From JAEYZS01 sp964469265 (GTDB taxonomy: Bacteria; Bdellovibrionota; Bdellovibrionia; Bdellovibrionales; JAEYZS01), in the NCBI GenBank assembly GCA_964469265.1, contig CAYXYF010000017.1:1-48074 (forward strand): a stretch of DNA of 48,074 nt. Reading direction: 5' to 3'. The notes under the pieces were generated by a model that ran no database searches, had not been told where the DNA came from, and saw nothing but the letters and a program-made list of their open reading frames with translations. A program made the translations under genes and the position numbers. How positions within the stretch are numbered: position 1 is the first letter of the stretch; every line of letters begins with the position of its first letter. This document shows, piece after piece, positions 1-7,629 of this stretch.

Positions 1-146
1 TGACCATTTCTCCAGATGTAATCAAATTCGAAAACTGATTTTCCCTGAAGCATTTTTACAACTTCGACGTAACTGAAAGGACCATACTTATTATCCCACT
101 TTAGGATGTACCATTCTTGTAAACTTTTGATGTCTTTAACGGTCAT
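1..146 (-). CDS. GYF_2 (DUF4339) domain protein, N-terminal part only
   Basis: An open frame starts at ATG 146-144 and runs off the left edge, giving 48 residues. The start is supported by an AGGGG ribosome binding site about 8 bases upstream. The visible peptide has the GYF_2 pattern: a WYIL strand, then KYGPFS, then a helix ending in a YIWRNG motif. The same pattern occurs in the proteins at 43549-44238 and 12436-14193. GYF_2 domains are thought to be protein-interaction modules in bacteria. The rest of the protein, which may carry PilZ or TPR domains, lies outside the window, so no specific role can be given. Confidence 0.7.
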   Translation of the reverse strand, partial: MTVKDIKSLQEWYILKWDNKYGPFSYVEVVKMLQGKSVFEFDYIWRNG

Positions 147-407
147 ATTGATTCCCCTCAAACGTTCAATAAGAAATGCTGGCGAAATTGTGTAAACACA
201 ACTCACAACACTTCATGAAGCATTTCGGAGTTTTAAATTGCCGACTTAAGTAACCTGATGAAATAACTCAAAAATTAATGTTAACTATCAAACCTTTTGA
301 CAGTTTTTAGAACTTTCGAATGATATATCTAATTTTTGGTCACAGTACTTTAGTAGAGTCTTGATCTAAGACACTACTCTAGAGATGATTGTTCAGACTT
401 GATATTT
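147..407. other. Intergenic region with an 11-bp hairpin
   Basis: This 261-base AT-rich spacer separates the end of phnE from the start of the GYF_2 gene. It holds an inverted repeat at 352-362 and 368-378 (AGTAGAGTCTT / AAGACACTACT, one mismatch, 5-base loop) about 30 bases beyond the phnE stop. No T-run follows it on either strand, so it is not a classical intrinsic terminator. It could protect a 3' end or be an operator. The promoter of the GYF_2 gene should lie here, but I could not pick convincing -35/-10 boxes. Confidence 0.4.
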
Positions 408-1436
408 TTACTTAATTGCTTCGCGAATGTACGCGGATGCCGTATCCATAGCCCATACAACGACAACAATAAGTAACGCCAGGGTACCCACTTCATTCCA
501 AAGCGCTTGCCCTTGGTAGTTCATTAGCATCGTACCGATACCACCACCGCCGACTAGACCAATGACCGTTGCCATTCTAACGTTAATGTCCCATCTATAG
601 ATGGTGTACGAGATGTACGGAAGAATAATTTGCGGAACAATGGCATACCAAACAACTTGCATGCCGTTTGCGCCCGTAGACTGAATACCTTCAATTGGCC
701 CCTCGCTAACGCCTTCGATAAACTCTGAGTACTGTTTGGTTAATGATGCGACGGATGTGATCATGAGAGCGAGCATACCTGCAAACGGACCTATACCAAC
801 CCATACGGAGAAGATAATCGCCCAGATCAAAGGCTCAATGGAGCGAACGATGTTGTTAAAAATTCTAAGAACGGTATAGACCGCGAATCCAAAATGTGTT
901 TTTCCCATGACGTTCTTTGCACAAACGAAGCTAAGAATAAAAGCGATTGGAACAGCGATGACCGTTGCCATAAATGCCATAAAGATAGTTTCGATGATTG
1001 CCATCACACCCTGAGGAAGAATCGTCCAATTGGGCGTCAGTAAGCTTGCAAAAATACGTCTAGCACCCTCAAGACCTTTAACATAGAAGAGGTCGTCTAA
1101 GCTGAACTCGGTGGCGTTGATGGCTGCAACAAAGGTGACCCAGAATAGAACTTGAAGATGCCATCCCCAGAAACTTTTAAACATTCCCTTTTTATTGCCA
1201 ACGGCTTTTTTGTGAGGTGGTTCAAAAATCAAAAGCCCTAGGGTTTTAACCCCTGCTCTATAAAAAGCAAACACGATTACAGCGCCGAGGATAAAACATC
1301 CTAAAGCAATTAAGCTACCAGCAGAAAGATTTAAAAACTGTTCTTCTGTTGGCCCGTAACACACAATGAACGCAATTAGTAACAGATACCCGAAGGTAAA
1401 AACATCAAAAATCGAAGCCTTTATATTTTCTCGCAT
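408..1436 (-). CDS. phnE: Phosphonate/phosphate-type ABC transporter permease PhnE
   Basis: This is the membrane subunit of a PhnCDE-family importer for phosphonate, phosphite or phosphate. The 342-residue protein has several hydrophobic segments. The cytoplasmic coupling (EAA) loop and the last helices are visible near residues 245-305, with STGANGMQVVWYAIVPQ and a VIGLVGGGGIG motif. It is longer than the usual 260-280 residues because of an N-terminal extension with two extra hydrophobic segments. I chose ATG 1436, which has GGGGA 9 bases upstream. The frame also allows a GTG at 1463 directly after the phnC stop. It is the last gene of a phnD-phnC-phnE operon. Confidence 0.88.
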   Translation of the reverse strand: MRENIKASIFDVFTFGYLLLIAFIVCYGPTEEQFLNLSAGSLIALGCFILGAVIVFAFYRAGVKTLGLLIFEPPHKKAVGNKKGMFKSFWGWHLQVLFWVTFVAAINATEFSLDDLFYVKGLEGARRIFASLLTPNWTILPQGVMAIIETIFMAFMATVIAVPIAFILSFVCAKNVMGKTHFGFAVYTVLRIFNNIVRSIEPLIWAIIFSVWVGIGPFAGMLALMITSVASLTKQYSEFIEGVSEGPIEGIQSTGANGMQVVWYAIVPQIILPYISYTIYRWDINVRMATVIGLVGGGGIGTMLMNYQGQALWNEVGTLALLIVVVVWAMDTASAYIREAIK

Positions 1437-1463
1437 TTCCCTACATCCCCGTGATGATTTCAC

Positions 1464-2240
1464 TTAGTCGATATGTACTTCTTTAGCGCCTTCGCCATAG
1501 ATTGTTTCAAACCATTTGTTATCTATATTTTTCGGATCACCATCGTACATGATCTCCCCACCCTTTAATGCAATGACACGAGTTGCATAACGGCGAACAA
1601 GACTTAAAAAGTGAAGGTTACAAATAATTGTAATCCCTAACTCTTTATTCACTTTTTCAAGATAATCCATAACCGTATGACAGGTAGCTGGATCAAGTGA
1701 TGCAACTGGCTCGTCAGCCAAGAGGACTTCAGGTTGTTGTGCAAGAGCTCTTGCAATGGCAACACGTTGTTTTTGACCACCTGATAACTGATCTGCACGA
1801 TAGTGAGACTTATCACCGATACCCACAAGATCTAAGTATTCCGTAGCAATCCTTTTTTGGGTGTCGTTGAATAAACCAAAGATACTTCTAAAAGTTCCCG
1901 TCGAATAAAGATTTCCTGATAAAACGTTTTTTAAAACAGTGTGACGATCAATGAGATTGAAATGCTGAAAAATCATCGCCATCTTCTTACGAAGACCACG
2001 AACTTCCTGCCCTCGTGATGCCACAATATTTTTCCCATTGAAGATCACTTCCCCCGAAGATGGATCATGCAAACGGTTCAAACATCTTAAAAGAGTAGAC
2101 TTACCAGAGCCACTAAGCCCGATAATGACAACAAACTCACCCTTTTTAACATCAAAGGATACGCCTTTGAGTGCGCGAACTCCGTTGGGATAAGTTTTTT
2201 CTAAATTCTTAACTGATAAAATCGTATCGCTGGATTCCAT
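1464..2240 (-). CDS. phnC: Phosphonate/phosphate-type ABC transporter ATPase PhnC
   Basis: This ATPase powers the PhnE permease. The 258-residue protein has a complete ABC domain: Walker A GLSGSGKST (about residues 41-49), signature LSGGQKQRVAIARAL, Walker B VLLADEP with the catalytic glutamate, and a late switch histidine in ICNLHFLSL. The stop is immediately followed by the phnE reading frame, and the start lies 10 bases after the phnD stop, so the three genes are surely co-transcribed. No carbon-phosphorus lyase or phosphonatase genes are present in the window, so the substrate cannot be told from context. Confidence 0.93.
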   Translation of the reverse strand: MESSDTILSVKNLEKTYPNGVRALKGVSFDVKKGEFVVIIGLSGSGKSTLLRCLNRLHDPSSGEVIFNGKNIVASRGQEVRGLRKKMAMIFQHFNLIDRHTVLKNVLSGNLYSTGTFRSIFGLFNDTQKRIATEYLDLVGIGDKSHYRADQLSGGQKQRVAIARALAQQPEVLLADEPVASLDPATCHTVMDYLEKVNKELGITIICNLHFLSLVRRYATRVIALKGGEIMYDGDPKNIDNKWFETIYGEGAKEVHID

Positions 2241-2250
2241 TATCTACCTT

Positions 2251-3165
2251 TTATTTCTTCATTAATTCAGTTGCACTTTGACCAAGAGACTTAAGAATTT
2301 CACGGACGGCATCGTAATCACTATCTTTTGCCTTTACGAAGTCTGTCACTCCGTAAAGATCATGAAACGCCTTCTTCCCTTCAGGTGTTTTAATAAAGCT
2401 AATGAGAGCTTCCTGAATAATTGTTTTCATCTCGGGTGATAAATCTTTACGGAAAACAATAGGGTCATTTGGAATTTCTGAAGTGAGCTCAACGATTTTA
2501 ATTTTCTCTTCAACGTCAGGAAACTGCGTTTTTACAAGGCGTCTTGCATCTTGGATCACGCCATTTTCAGGCGGTGTATAGAAGGTTGCACCAGCATCCA
2601 CCTGCCCTTGATACACCATAGTGATGACGTTATCATGTTTCTTTGCAAAGACAGTGGAATCAGGCTTTACGTTATTATCCATAAGATATTTTGCTGGTAA
2701 TAAGTAGCCAGATGTCGACGCAGAATCGACGTAAGCGAACTTCTTTCCGTTAATATCTTTTAACTCATCAATGGAGCCATCCGTACGGGCGATAATTTGG
2801 GCTTTATAAGAGTCAGATCCATAACGGATAACACGAATCAAAGCCTCTGTGCCGTAGCGTTCATTGGCCATGATGTAACCGAAGGTATTGAGGGAGGCAA
2901 CGTCTGCTCTGTCTGTACCAAAAGCTTCTACAACGGCAACATAACTTTGTGGAATTGCGAATTTATATTTGTATGGAGTTTCTTTTTCGAGGTAAGCCTG
3001 AACAACTTTTGCCCCGTCTGCTAGTAAAGTTGCATCAACTGATGGAACAAAGAAAAACTTTACTGGATTTTCTGGGCTTCCCAACGGGTAGTCACGTTTG
3101 CTTGTGCAAGAGGCGGAAAGAACAAGTGTTAATAATGCCGCAAAAATGACCTGAAGTTTGATCAT
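2251..3165 (-). CDS. phnD: PhnD-family substrate-binding lipoprotein
   Basis: This is the periplasmic binding component of the PhnCDE importer, 304 residues long. I chose ATG 3165 because GGAGGG lies 6 bases upstream; the frame extends another 12 codons without a ribosome site. The N-terminus is a lipoprotein signal of about 20 residues ending in LSASC, so the mature protein is probably anchored by that cysteine. The family signature DSASTSGYLLP, where Ser/Thr side chains hold the phosphorus oxyanion, is present. Homologues bind phosphonates, phosphite, hypophosphite or phosphate; which one here is unknown. Confidence 0.88.
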   Translation of the reverse strand: MIKLQVIFAALLTLVLSASCTSKRDYPLGSPENPVKFFFVPSVDATLLADGAKVVQAYLEKETPYKYKFAIPQSYVAVVEAFGTDRADVASLNTFGYIMANERYGTEALIRVIRYGSDSYKAQIIARTDGSIDELKDINGKKFAYVDSASTSGYLLPAKYLMDNNVKPDSTVFAKKHDNVITMVYQGQVDAGATFYTPPENGVIQDARRLVKTQFPDVEEKIKIVELTSEIPNDPIVFRKDLSPEMKTIIQEALISFIKTPEGKKAFHDLYGVTDFVKAKDSDYDAVREILKSLGQSATELMKK

Positions 3166-3195
3166 TAAAAACCCTCCGTCGGTGGTGAAATTTAA

Positions 3196-3235
3196 AGACA
3201 CTTGTGTCTAGCACTGAGGCTTGAAGCCTTTCAAG
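3196..3235. promoter_or_regulatory. Palindromes in the phnD / HAD divergent promoter region
   Basis: The 115-base region between the divergent phnD and HAD starts holds a perfect inverted repeat, AGACAC-TT-GTGTCT (3196-3209), 31 bases before the phnD start codon. Next to it are two interlocking inverted repeats, AGGCTT-G-AAGCCT (3217-3229) and CTTGAA-N4-TTCAAG (3220-3235). These look like dimeric repressor or activator sites. None resembles the enterobacterial Pho box that I know. Confidence 0.45.
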
Positions 3236-3280
3236 AAAGAGTTTGAATTTTCGTCAGTTTAGAGGGATATTTTTCACTGT

Positions 3281-4012
3281 ATGACGCAGAAGACAGAAAC
3301 CCTAGAGCACATCCTCCTTGAAATTAAAAAAGAGCGTAAAAAAGATGCAACTTTGCGGGCTGTTTTCGATCTCGATTCGACTCTTTTTAATGTGGCTCCT
3401 CGCTTTTCAAAAATCATCGAGGAGTTTTGCTCAGATAGCTCCATGTGTCAAAAGTACCCGAAGGCCGTCGAAGTGTTATCGGAAGTTCAGATTACTCAGC
3501 ATCCTTATCATCTAAAAACATTTATGTCCGATATTGGTCTTGTTAATGAAACTCAAGAGTTTTACCAAGAACTTTTTGAGTATTGGAGAACGCGATTTTT
3601 TCACGACAAATATGTTATCTACGATAAGCCTGAAGACGGTGCGGTTGATTTTGTTCAACTTCTTTACAATGAAGGTGTTCATATTATTTACCTCACCGGA
3701 AGAGATGAACCGCGAATGAAGCTCGGGACACTTCATAGTCTTGAGAAATGGAATTTTCCTTTAGAAACGGACCGTGCGGATCTTGTTTTAAAGCCTTACA
3801 AAGAACTCGACGACGCGGAATTCAAAAGAGATCATTTTAAAATTTTTCCGCCTGATGAAAAAATTTGGTTTTTTGAAAATGAGCCAGTGAATATTCATTT
3901 GGTCATGAAAGACTGTCCGCACGTAAAGATTATTTATTTTGATTCAGTTCATTCTGGCAAAGCTCCCGCGCCAGAAGGACTACCCACCATCACAAATTTT
4001 TTTCTTGAGTGA
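3281..4012 (+). CDS. HAD-superfamily hydrolase
   Basis: This 243-residue protein is a probable phosphatase of the haloacid dehalogenase superfamily. Motif I is FDLDSTLF (about residues 28-35, nucleophile and acid/base aspartates). Motif II is YLTGRD with the threonine, motif III the lysine in LKPY, and motif IV is acidic in FFENEP, where glutamate replaces the more usual aspartate. No signal peptide is seen, so it is cytoplasmic. It is divergent from phnD and converges on the Nudix gene with 7 bases between stops. The ribosome site GAGGG is 13 bases from the ATG, which is longer than ideal. The substrate is unknown. Confidence 0.75.
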   Translation: MTQKTETLEHILLEIKKERKKDATLRAVFDLDSTLFNVAPRFSKIIEEFCSDSSMCQKYPKAVEVLSEVQITQHPYHLKTFMSDIGLVNETQEFYQELFEYWRTRFFHDKYVIYDKPEDGAVDFVQLLYNEGVHIIYLTGRDEPRMKLGTLHSLEKWNFPLETDRADLVLKPYKELDDAEFKRDHFKIFPPDEKIWFFENEPVNIHLVMKDCPHVKIIYFDSVHSGKAPAPEGLPTITNFFLE

Positions 4013-4019
4013 CTAAAAA

Positions 4020-4574
4020 CTAAAAGCCGATTTTTTTCTGAGCCATAAGAAGCGACGCTAGAATAATAGAGTGCGTGATCTTTCCGCCGTCGACCAATGC
4101 GTGGAGTTCTTCTAAAGTCACTTCAAAGGTTTCTATGTCTTCGTAAGGATCTAGATCCTGTGGTTTAGTTTTTTTAGCGTCCCATGCAATATATGTATGC
4201 ATACGATTTGAAAGCAACGCAGGGTTCGGATGATGAATACCTAAAAACTCAATGCGCTCTGATGTGTAACCAGTTTCTTCTTCAAGCTCTCGCTGTGCGC
4301 CGATTTCAATGGATTCATTGTTTGTGGGATTTACGGAGCCGCCAGGAACTTCGATTGTCACTTCTTGAACAGAATGGCGATACTGTTGAATTAGAACTAT
4401 CTTTTTATCTTTGGTTACGGGAATGATATTGACCCAATCTGAAAACTCCATCGTGTAGTATCCAGGCATAATCCGGCCATCTGGAAGCTCACATTTATCT
4501 TTACGCAGCCGAAAATAGCCAAATCGCGCGAGTTCTTCAGACTCTAAGGTTTTCCAGGGTTTAATCTTGCTCAT
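4020..4574 (-). CDS. Nudix hydrolase, ADP-ribose pyrophosphatase-like
   Basis: This 184-residue protein hydrolyses a nucleoside diphosphate linked to another group, by analogy with ADP-ribose or sugar-nucleotide pyrophosphatases. The Nudix box is at about residues 76-103: PGGSV, then glutamate, seven residues, then RELEEETGY, with the metal-binding glutamates intact. The loop between the first glycine and the first glutamate is two residues longer than the consensus G-x5-E. The upstream QQYRHSVQEVTIEVPGG segment is typical of the ADP-ribose group. The substrate is inferred from this resemblance only. Confidence 0.85.
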   Translation of the reverse strand: MSKIKPWKTLESEELARFGYFRLRKDKCELPDGRIMPGYYTMEFSDWVNIIPVTKDKKIVLIQQYRHSVQEVTIEVPGGSVNPTNNESIEIGAQRELEEETGYTSERIEFLGIHHPNPALLSNRMHTYIAWDAKKTKPQDLDPYEDIETFEVTLEELHALVDGGKITHSIILASLLMAQKKIGF

Positions 4575-4620
4575 ATATTAAAGGTACGCCGCCAAACCGA
4601 CTTTAGCAAACCCTAACTCC

Positions 4621-4680
4621 ACGGAGGGCCCTCCGTTTGTGCGACAAAATTTGTTAGACAGGTCCATAACTTGTTAACAA
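4621..4680. promoter_or_regulatory. Cluster of inverted repeats, possible activator sites
   Basis: Between the divergent Nudix and lytic transglycosylase genes lies a perfect 16-base palindrome, ACGGAGGGCCCTCCGT (4621-4636). It is followed by three related inverted repeats: TTTGT-GCG-ACAAA (4636-4648), TTTGT-TAG-ACAgg (4650-4662) and TTGT-TA-ACAA (4671-4680). They lie about 65-125 bases upstream of the expected sigma-54 transcription start, which is where enhancer-binding proteins usually bind. They are too far from either gene end to be terminators. Confidence 0.45.
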
Positions 4681-4718
4681 AGCTTGGGAACGAGATGCAT
4701 TCTGCCCGCCTCCAATGC

Positions 4719-4734
4719 TGGCACGGTACCTGCT
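4719..4734 (+). promoter_or_regulatory. Sigma-54 (-24/-12) promoter for the lytic transglycosylase
   Basis: The sequence TGGCACG-GTAC-CTGCT matches the sigma-54 consensus TGGCACG-N4-TTGCW with one mismatch, and the invariant GG and GC are exactly 10 bases apart. The expected start of transcription is near 4745. That leaves a leader of about 18 bases containing the GGAG ribosome site at 4753-4756 before ATG 4763. The rpoN gene is in the same window. Confidence 0.75.
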
Positions 4735-4762
4735 CTATAGTGGGCACAAGATGGAGCTAAGT

Positions 4763-6208
4763 ATGGTAAAAGTAAAAATAAAGGAATATTTATCGGTTAT
4801 TCTCGCAGCCTCAATGGCATTTCCTCCAACAACATTTGCTGCACAAGTTGAAATCGGAAAAAATATGAATCTCAGGATTTCAGGAACCGACAGTCGCAAC
4901 GGTTCAATCTTAAAAACTCTCACCACACTTCCGCGCGGCTCCGTTATTGAAATTCCTGATGAATACGTTGTCATGAGCGGGCCAAAAATTAACGTCAATG
5001 CCAGTTTAAATAAATGGATTAGTCATAACCGAATGGCTCCGTCGCGTTTCGATGCCAACGGAAAATCCAAATTTGACTATTTCTTCAGAGTTAAAGTTGT
5101 CAGCACTCCAAACAAAGATTTTAACGGACAGTATGGATATGTTGCCTTAGGTGCCCTAGCAGTTGAGGACGGCATGAAAATCAAAACGATTCAAGATACT
5201 GCTCTTATCGACTCTCGCTCGTTTGACCAACCTACCTATAGACCTCCTTCTCAAACGCCTAGCACTTACAGCGCGCCAATAAGAGATCGCACAGAAGCCA
5301 AGGTTTGTATCGACAACTGCGATCAAGATAATCATTTAATTTCAAGAATCAAGAGTGAACTCAGCAGAACACTTGTAAGCATTCAAAACCGTACAAATCA
5401 GTTTATGAGAGGAAAATCTACTGACGGTACATTCAATGCGATCATCAGAAATTTTGAACGAAGCTGTTATGGCCTTAAATTTGACGACTTTGCAAACTAC
5501 GTCAAAGCAGAATCCCCTCGTCAAAATGTTCCTGCAGAGACTATGCTTTCAATTATGACTCAAGAATCTGCGGGATCTTGCGGCGCCATCGGAGACAGAA
5601 CATCCAGCTCAAAGAGTGTAGGGCTGTTTCAAATCAACACCCAGACAATTACAAATATTAATCCTTGCACAAACAGACAATTTGCCGCCCTTCGCGGAAA
5701 GACTATTGAACAAATGGAAACTGATCCGTCGTTATTGTGTTTACAGAACCCTGTCGTCAACTTCCACGCTGGTATTAAGGTTCTGAAAGATAAGTATGCC
5801 CTCGTTAACGGCGGTGCAAAACCTATGTCCAACGGAACATGGGATCAGCTCTCTACACGAGAACGTGATAATTTCAGAAAAGCGTTGTCAGCTTATAACG
5901 GTGGTCAGCGGTGGGTGCTGAATGCCCAGAGCGATATGCGATACGCTTCTGAAAAATTTGGAATTGCCCTCAATGATGATTGGGAAACAATTCGGTTATT
6001 CTTCTTCAGGCACGAGCTTAAAAGAAATGGTTATGTGCAAGCCCAGGGGCCAAACCGCGCGACAAGAAATAACTTAATCAATGTACCTTATGTTGAATCC
6101 ATTATGGGAAGAGAGAGTACTTCAGGTGCAACTCAGAGCGGATACACACAAAGGTGGGCGCAGGTTCTCTATACTGATCGCTCAAATTATGTTGCCTCAA
6201 GGGAATAA
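4763..6208 (+). CDS. Secreted lytic transglycosylase (SLT domain) with SH3-like N-terminal region
   Basis: This enzyme should cleave peptidoglycan glycan strands in the periplasm. I chose ATG 4763 (481 residues) because GGAG lies 6 bases upstream and it gives a clean signal peptide with cleavage after PTTFA. Residues 30-135 look like an SH3-type beta domain, including an NGQYGYVALG strand. Residues 165-235 are a linker with two cysteines in VCIDNC. The SLT fold starts near 240: the catalytic glutamate is E268 in MTQESAG, followed by GAIGDRTSSSKSVGLFQIN. Two membrane-protein genes follow with 18-base gaps. The sigma-54 promoter suggests inducible control rather than housekeeping. Confidence 0.85.
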   Translation: MVKVKIKEYLSVILAASMAFPPTTFAAQVEIGKNMNLRISGTDSRNGSILKTLTTLPRGSVIEIPDEYVVMSGPKINVNASLNKWISHNRMAPSRFDANGKSKFDYFFRVKVVSTPNKDFNGQYGYVALGALAVEDGMKIKTIQDTALIDSRSFDQPTYRPPSQTPSTYSAPIRDRTEAKVCIDNCDQDNHLISRIKSELSRTLVSIQNRTNQFMRGKSTDGTFNAIIRNFERSCYGLKFDDFANYVKAESPRQNVPAETMLSIMTQESAGSCGAIGDRTSSSKSVGLFQINTQTITNINPCTNRQFAALRGKTIEQMETDPSLLCLQNPVVNFHAGIKVLKDKYALVNGGAKPMSNGTWDQLSTRERDNFRKALSAYNGGQRWVLNAQSDMRYASEKFGIALNDDWETIRLFFFRHELKRNGYVQAQGPNRATRNNLINVPYVESIMGRESTSGATQSGYTQRWAQVLYTDRSNYVASRE

Positions 6209-6226
6209 ATCTATATTCTTAAAAAT

Positions 6227-6514
6227 ATGAGTAAAGCCATTCAGTACTTTAAAACGGTATTTGAATCCATGCTTCTTGCATGGATATGGCTATTATTGCT
6301 CATTATACATATCATCTTTTTTTCTAGCTCAGAGCCCACTCATACTGCTCTTATAATCTTTGACAAGTTTGTGATGGCCACTTGTTTTTTACTTTATCCG
6401 TTTTCCCCTGATGCAACTTCTCTGTTGAGTACGGTCTGGCCATTCTTTTTACAGTTTGCTTTTTGGTGGTTGTTCGGAGCTTTTATTTTTTGGGTGTATA
6501 GGAAACTAAAATAG
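6227..6514 (+). CDS. Small hydrophobic membrane protein, unknown function
   Basis: This 95-residue protein has about three predicted membrane segments (residues 14-32, 42-60 and 68-90) and a short basic C-terminus ending in YRKLK. It lies 18 bases after the lytic transglycosylase and 18 bases before the DoxX gene, so it is probably co-transcribed with both. I do not recognise a family. Confidence 0.65.
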   Translation: MSKAIQYFKTVFESMLLAWIWLLLLIIHIIFFSSSEPTHTALIIFDKFVMATCFLLYPFSPDATSLLSTVWPFFLQFAFWWLFGAFIFWVYRKLK

Positions 6515-6532
6515 CTGTTGGGAGGGCTTAGA

Positions 6533-6967
6533 ATGATTGCAAAACTTGATTTAATGTTACACACGATGGTTTTCAGGTTAGATTCTGTATTCCGTTTCAT
6601 CCCTCGGATTGTCATTGGTGCAATTTTTATCCCAGCAGGCTGGAGCAAACTTCAAAGCATGTCAAAGACCATAGAGTTTTTTGGCTCACTTGGTATTCCG
6701 CTACCAACGGTCATCGCACCCATTACGTCGTTAACAGAACTCACCTTCGGCTTTTTTGTTTTCGTTGGTTTTTATACTCGTCTCTCGACAATTCCGCTCT
6801 TAGGAATAATGGCCGTCGCGATTCTCACAGCTCACCAAGGTCAATTTAATGATTTCAAAACTCTTTTAACACTAAACCCGGCGCTTTATTTTATAATCCT
6901 TCTTTGTATCTTATCATCAGGAGCGGGAAAGATTTCCTTAGAACAAGTTTTCACACGAAGACGCTAA
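6533..6967 (+). CDS. DoxX family membrane protein
   Basis: This 144-residue protein has four membrane helices. The DoxX-type first helix reads RIVIGAIFIPAGWSKLQ, and the second motif is ITSLTELTFGFFVFVGFYTRLS. DoxX proteins are linked to respiratory or redox membrane complexes in some bacteria, but most have no proven role. ATG 6533 has GGAGG 7 bases upstream; an in-frame TTG at 6518 lies before the ribosome site. It is the last gene of the transglycosylase operon and converges on rsmI with 2 bases between the stops. Confidence 0.85.
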   Translation: MIAKLDLMLHTMVFRLDSVFRFIPRIVIGAIFIPAGWSKLQSMSKTIEFFGSLGIPLPTVIAPITSLTELTFGFFVFVGFYTRLSTIPLLGIMAVAILTAHQGQFNDFKTLLTLNPALYFIILLCILSSGAGKISLEQVFTRRR

Positions 6968-6969
6968 GC

Positions 6970-7629
6970 CTAGTACACAAGAAGAATAAATTCTTTTTTT
7001 TCACCCTCTTTGATCTGAGAGTTGATTTGAGCAAGGGGCCCCTCTAATACCTTCTCTGTCGGCTGCGTGAGATCACACCCTAAAAGAGCCTTCCGCTTTG
7101 GCAATACCGACGCTAGCTGATCAATAGTGGCCTTTAAACGGTATGGGGTATCCATAACAATAAAACTTTCTTTAAGGGATGCAAGCCTCTTTATCTCTGA
7201 AGCTCTTGCGGACTTCTCCCGTGCTAAAAAGCCTAGAAAATAAAAACTAGTGAGTTTCTGTGAGGAAAGACTGAGGAGAGTCATTAAGCTTGAAGCACCA
7301 GGCGCTGAGCTAACGTCAATGCCATTAGCGCGACATTGTAAAATAAGTTGCGAGCCTGGATCACAAAAAACAGGTGTGCCACAATCTGAAACAAGGACTA
7401 CCTTTTTTGTTTTGCAAAGATTCATGAGCTCTAAAACATCACTTTTATCTGAGTGTTCATTTAAGAATTCAATTTGTTTACTTTGAATATCAATTTCATA
7501 GTGCTTAAGAAGCGGAATAAGCTCTTTTCTCTCTTCTCCGACGATAACCTCAGCATCTTTTAAGAGATTTAAGGCTCGCAATGTTATGTCTTCAAGGTTT
7601 CCAATAGGAAGAGCAACAACCGATAACAT
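6970..7629 (-). CDS. rsmI: RsmI-like SAM-dependent methyltransferase, short and divergent
   Basis: This is a tetrapyrrole-methylase-fold protein most like RsmI, which 2'-O-methylates C1402 of 16S rRNA. The start motif VALPIGNLEDITLRAL fits RsmI well. The later motifs are altered: VGEERKEL in place of the usual AEDTR, and VSDCGTPVFCDPG in place of SDAGTP..DPG. At 219 residues it lacks the C-terminal domain of the roughly 280-residue enterobacterial enzyme and ends just after the FILLVY strand. ATG 7629 overlaps the ttcA stop (TAATG) and has GAAGGA upstream, which indicates translational coupling. It could be a relative with a different target. Confidence 0.7.
   Translation of the reverse strand: MLSVVALPIGNLEDITLRALNLLKDAEVIVGEERKELIPLLKHYEIDIQSKQIEFLNEHSDKSDVLELMNLCKTKKVVLVSDCGTPVFCDPGSQLILQCRANGIDVSSAPGASSLMTLLSLSSQKLTSFYFLGFLAREKSARASEIKRLASLKESFIVMDTPYRLKATIDQLASVLPKRKALLGCDLTQPTEKVLEGPLAQINSQIKEGEKKEFILLVY

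Noticed and set aside
352..378. Intrinsic terminator after phnE
   Set aside because: The stem is good, but no T-run follows on the minus strand, so I kept it only as a hairpin.
3166..3280. Pho box upstream of phnD
   Set aside because: No tandem CTGTCAT-like heptamers are present; the palindromes found are of a different kind.
4621..4636. 16-base palindrome as a terminator
   Set aside because: It lies upstream of both divergent genes and has no loop or T-run, so a protein-binding site is more likely.
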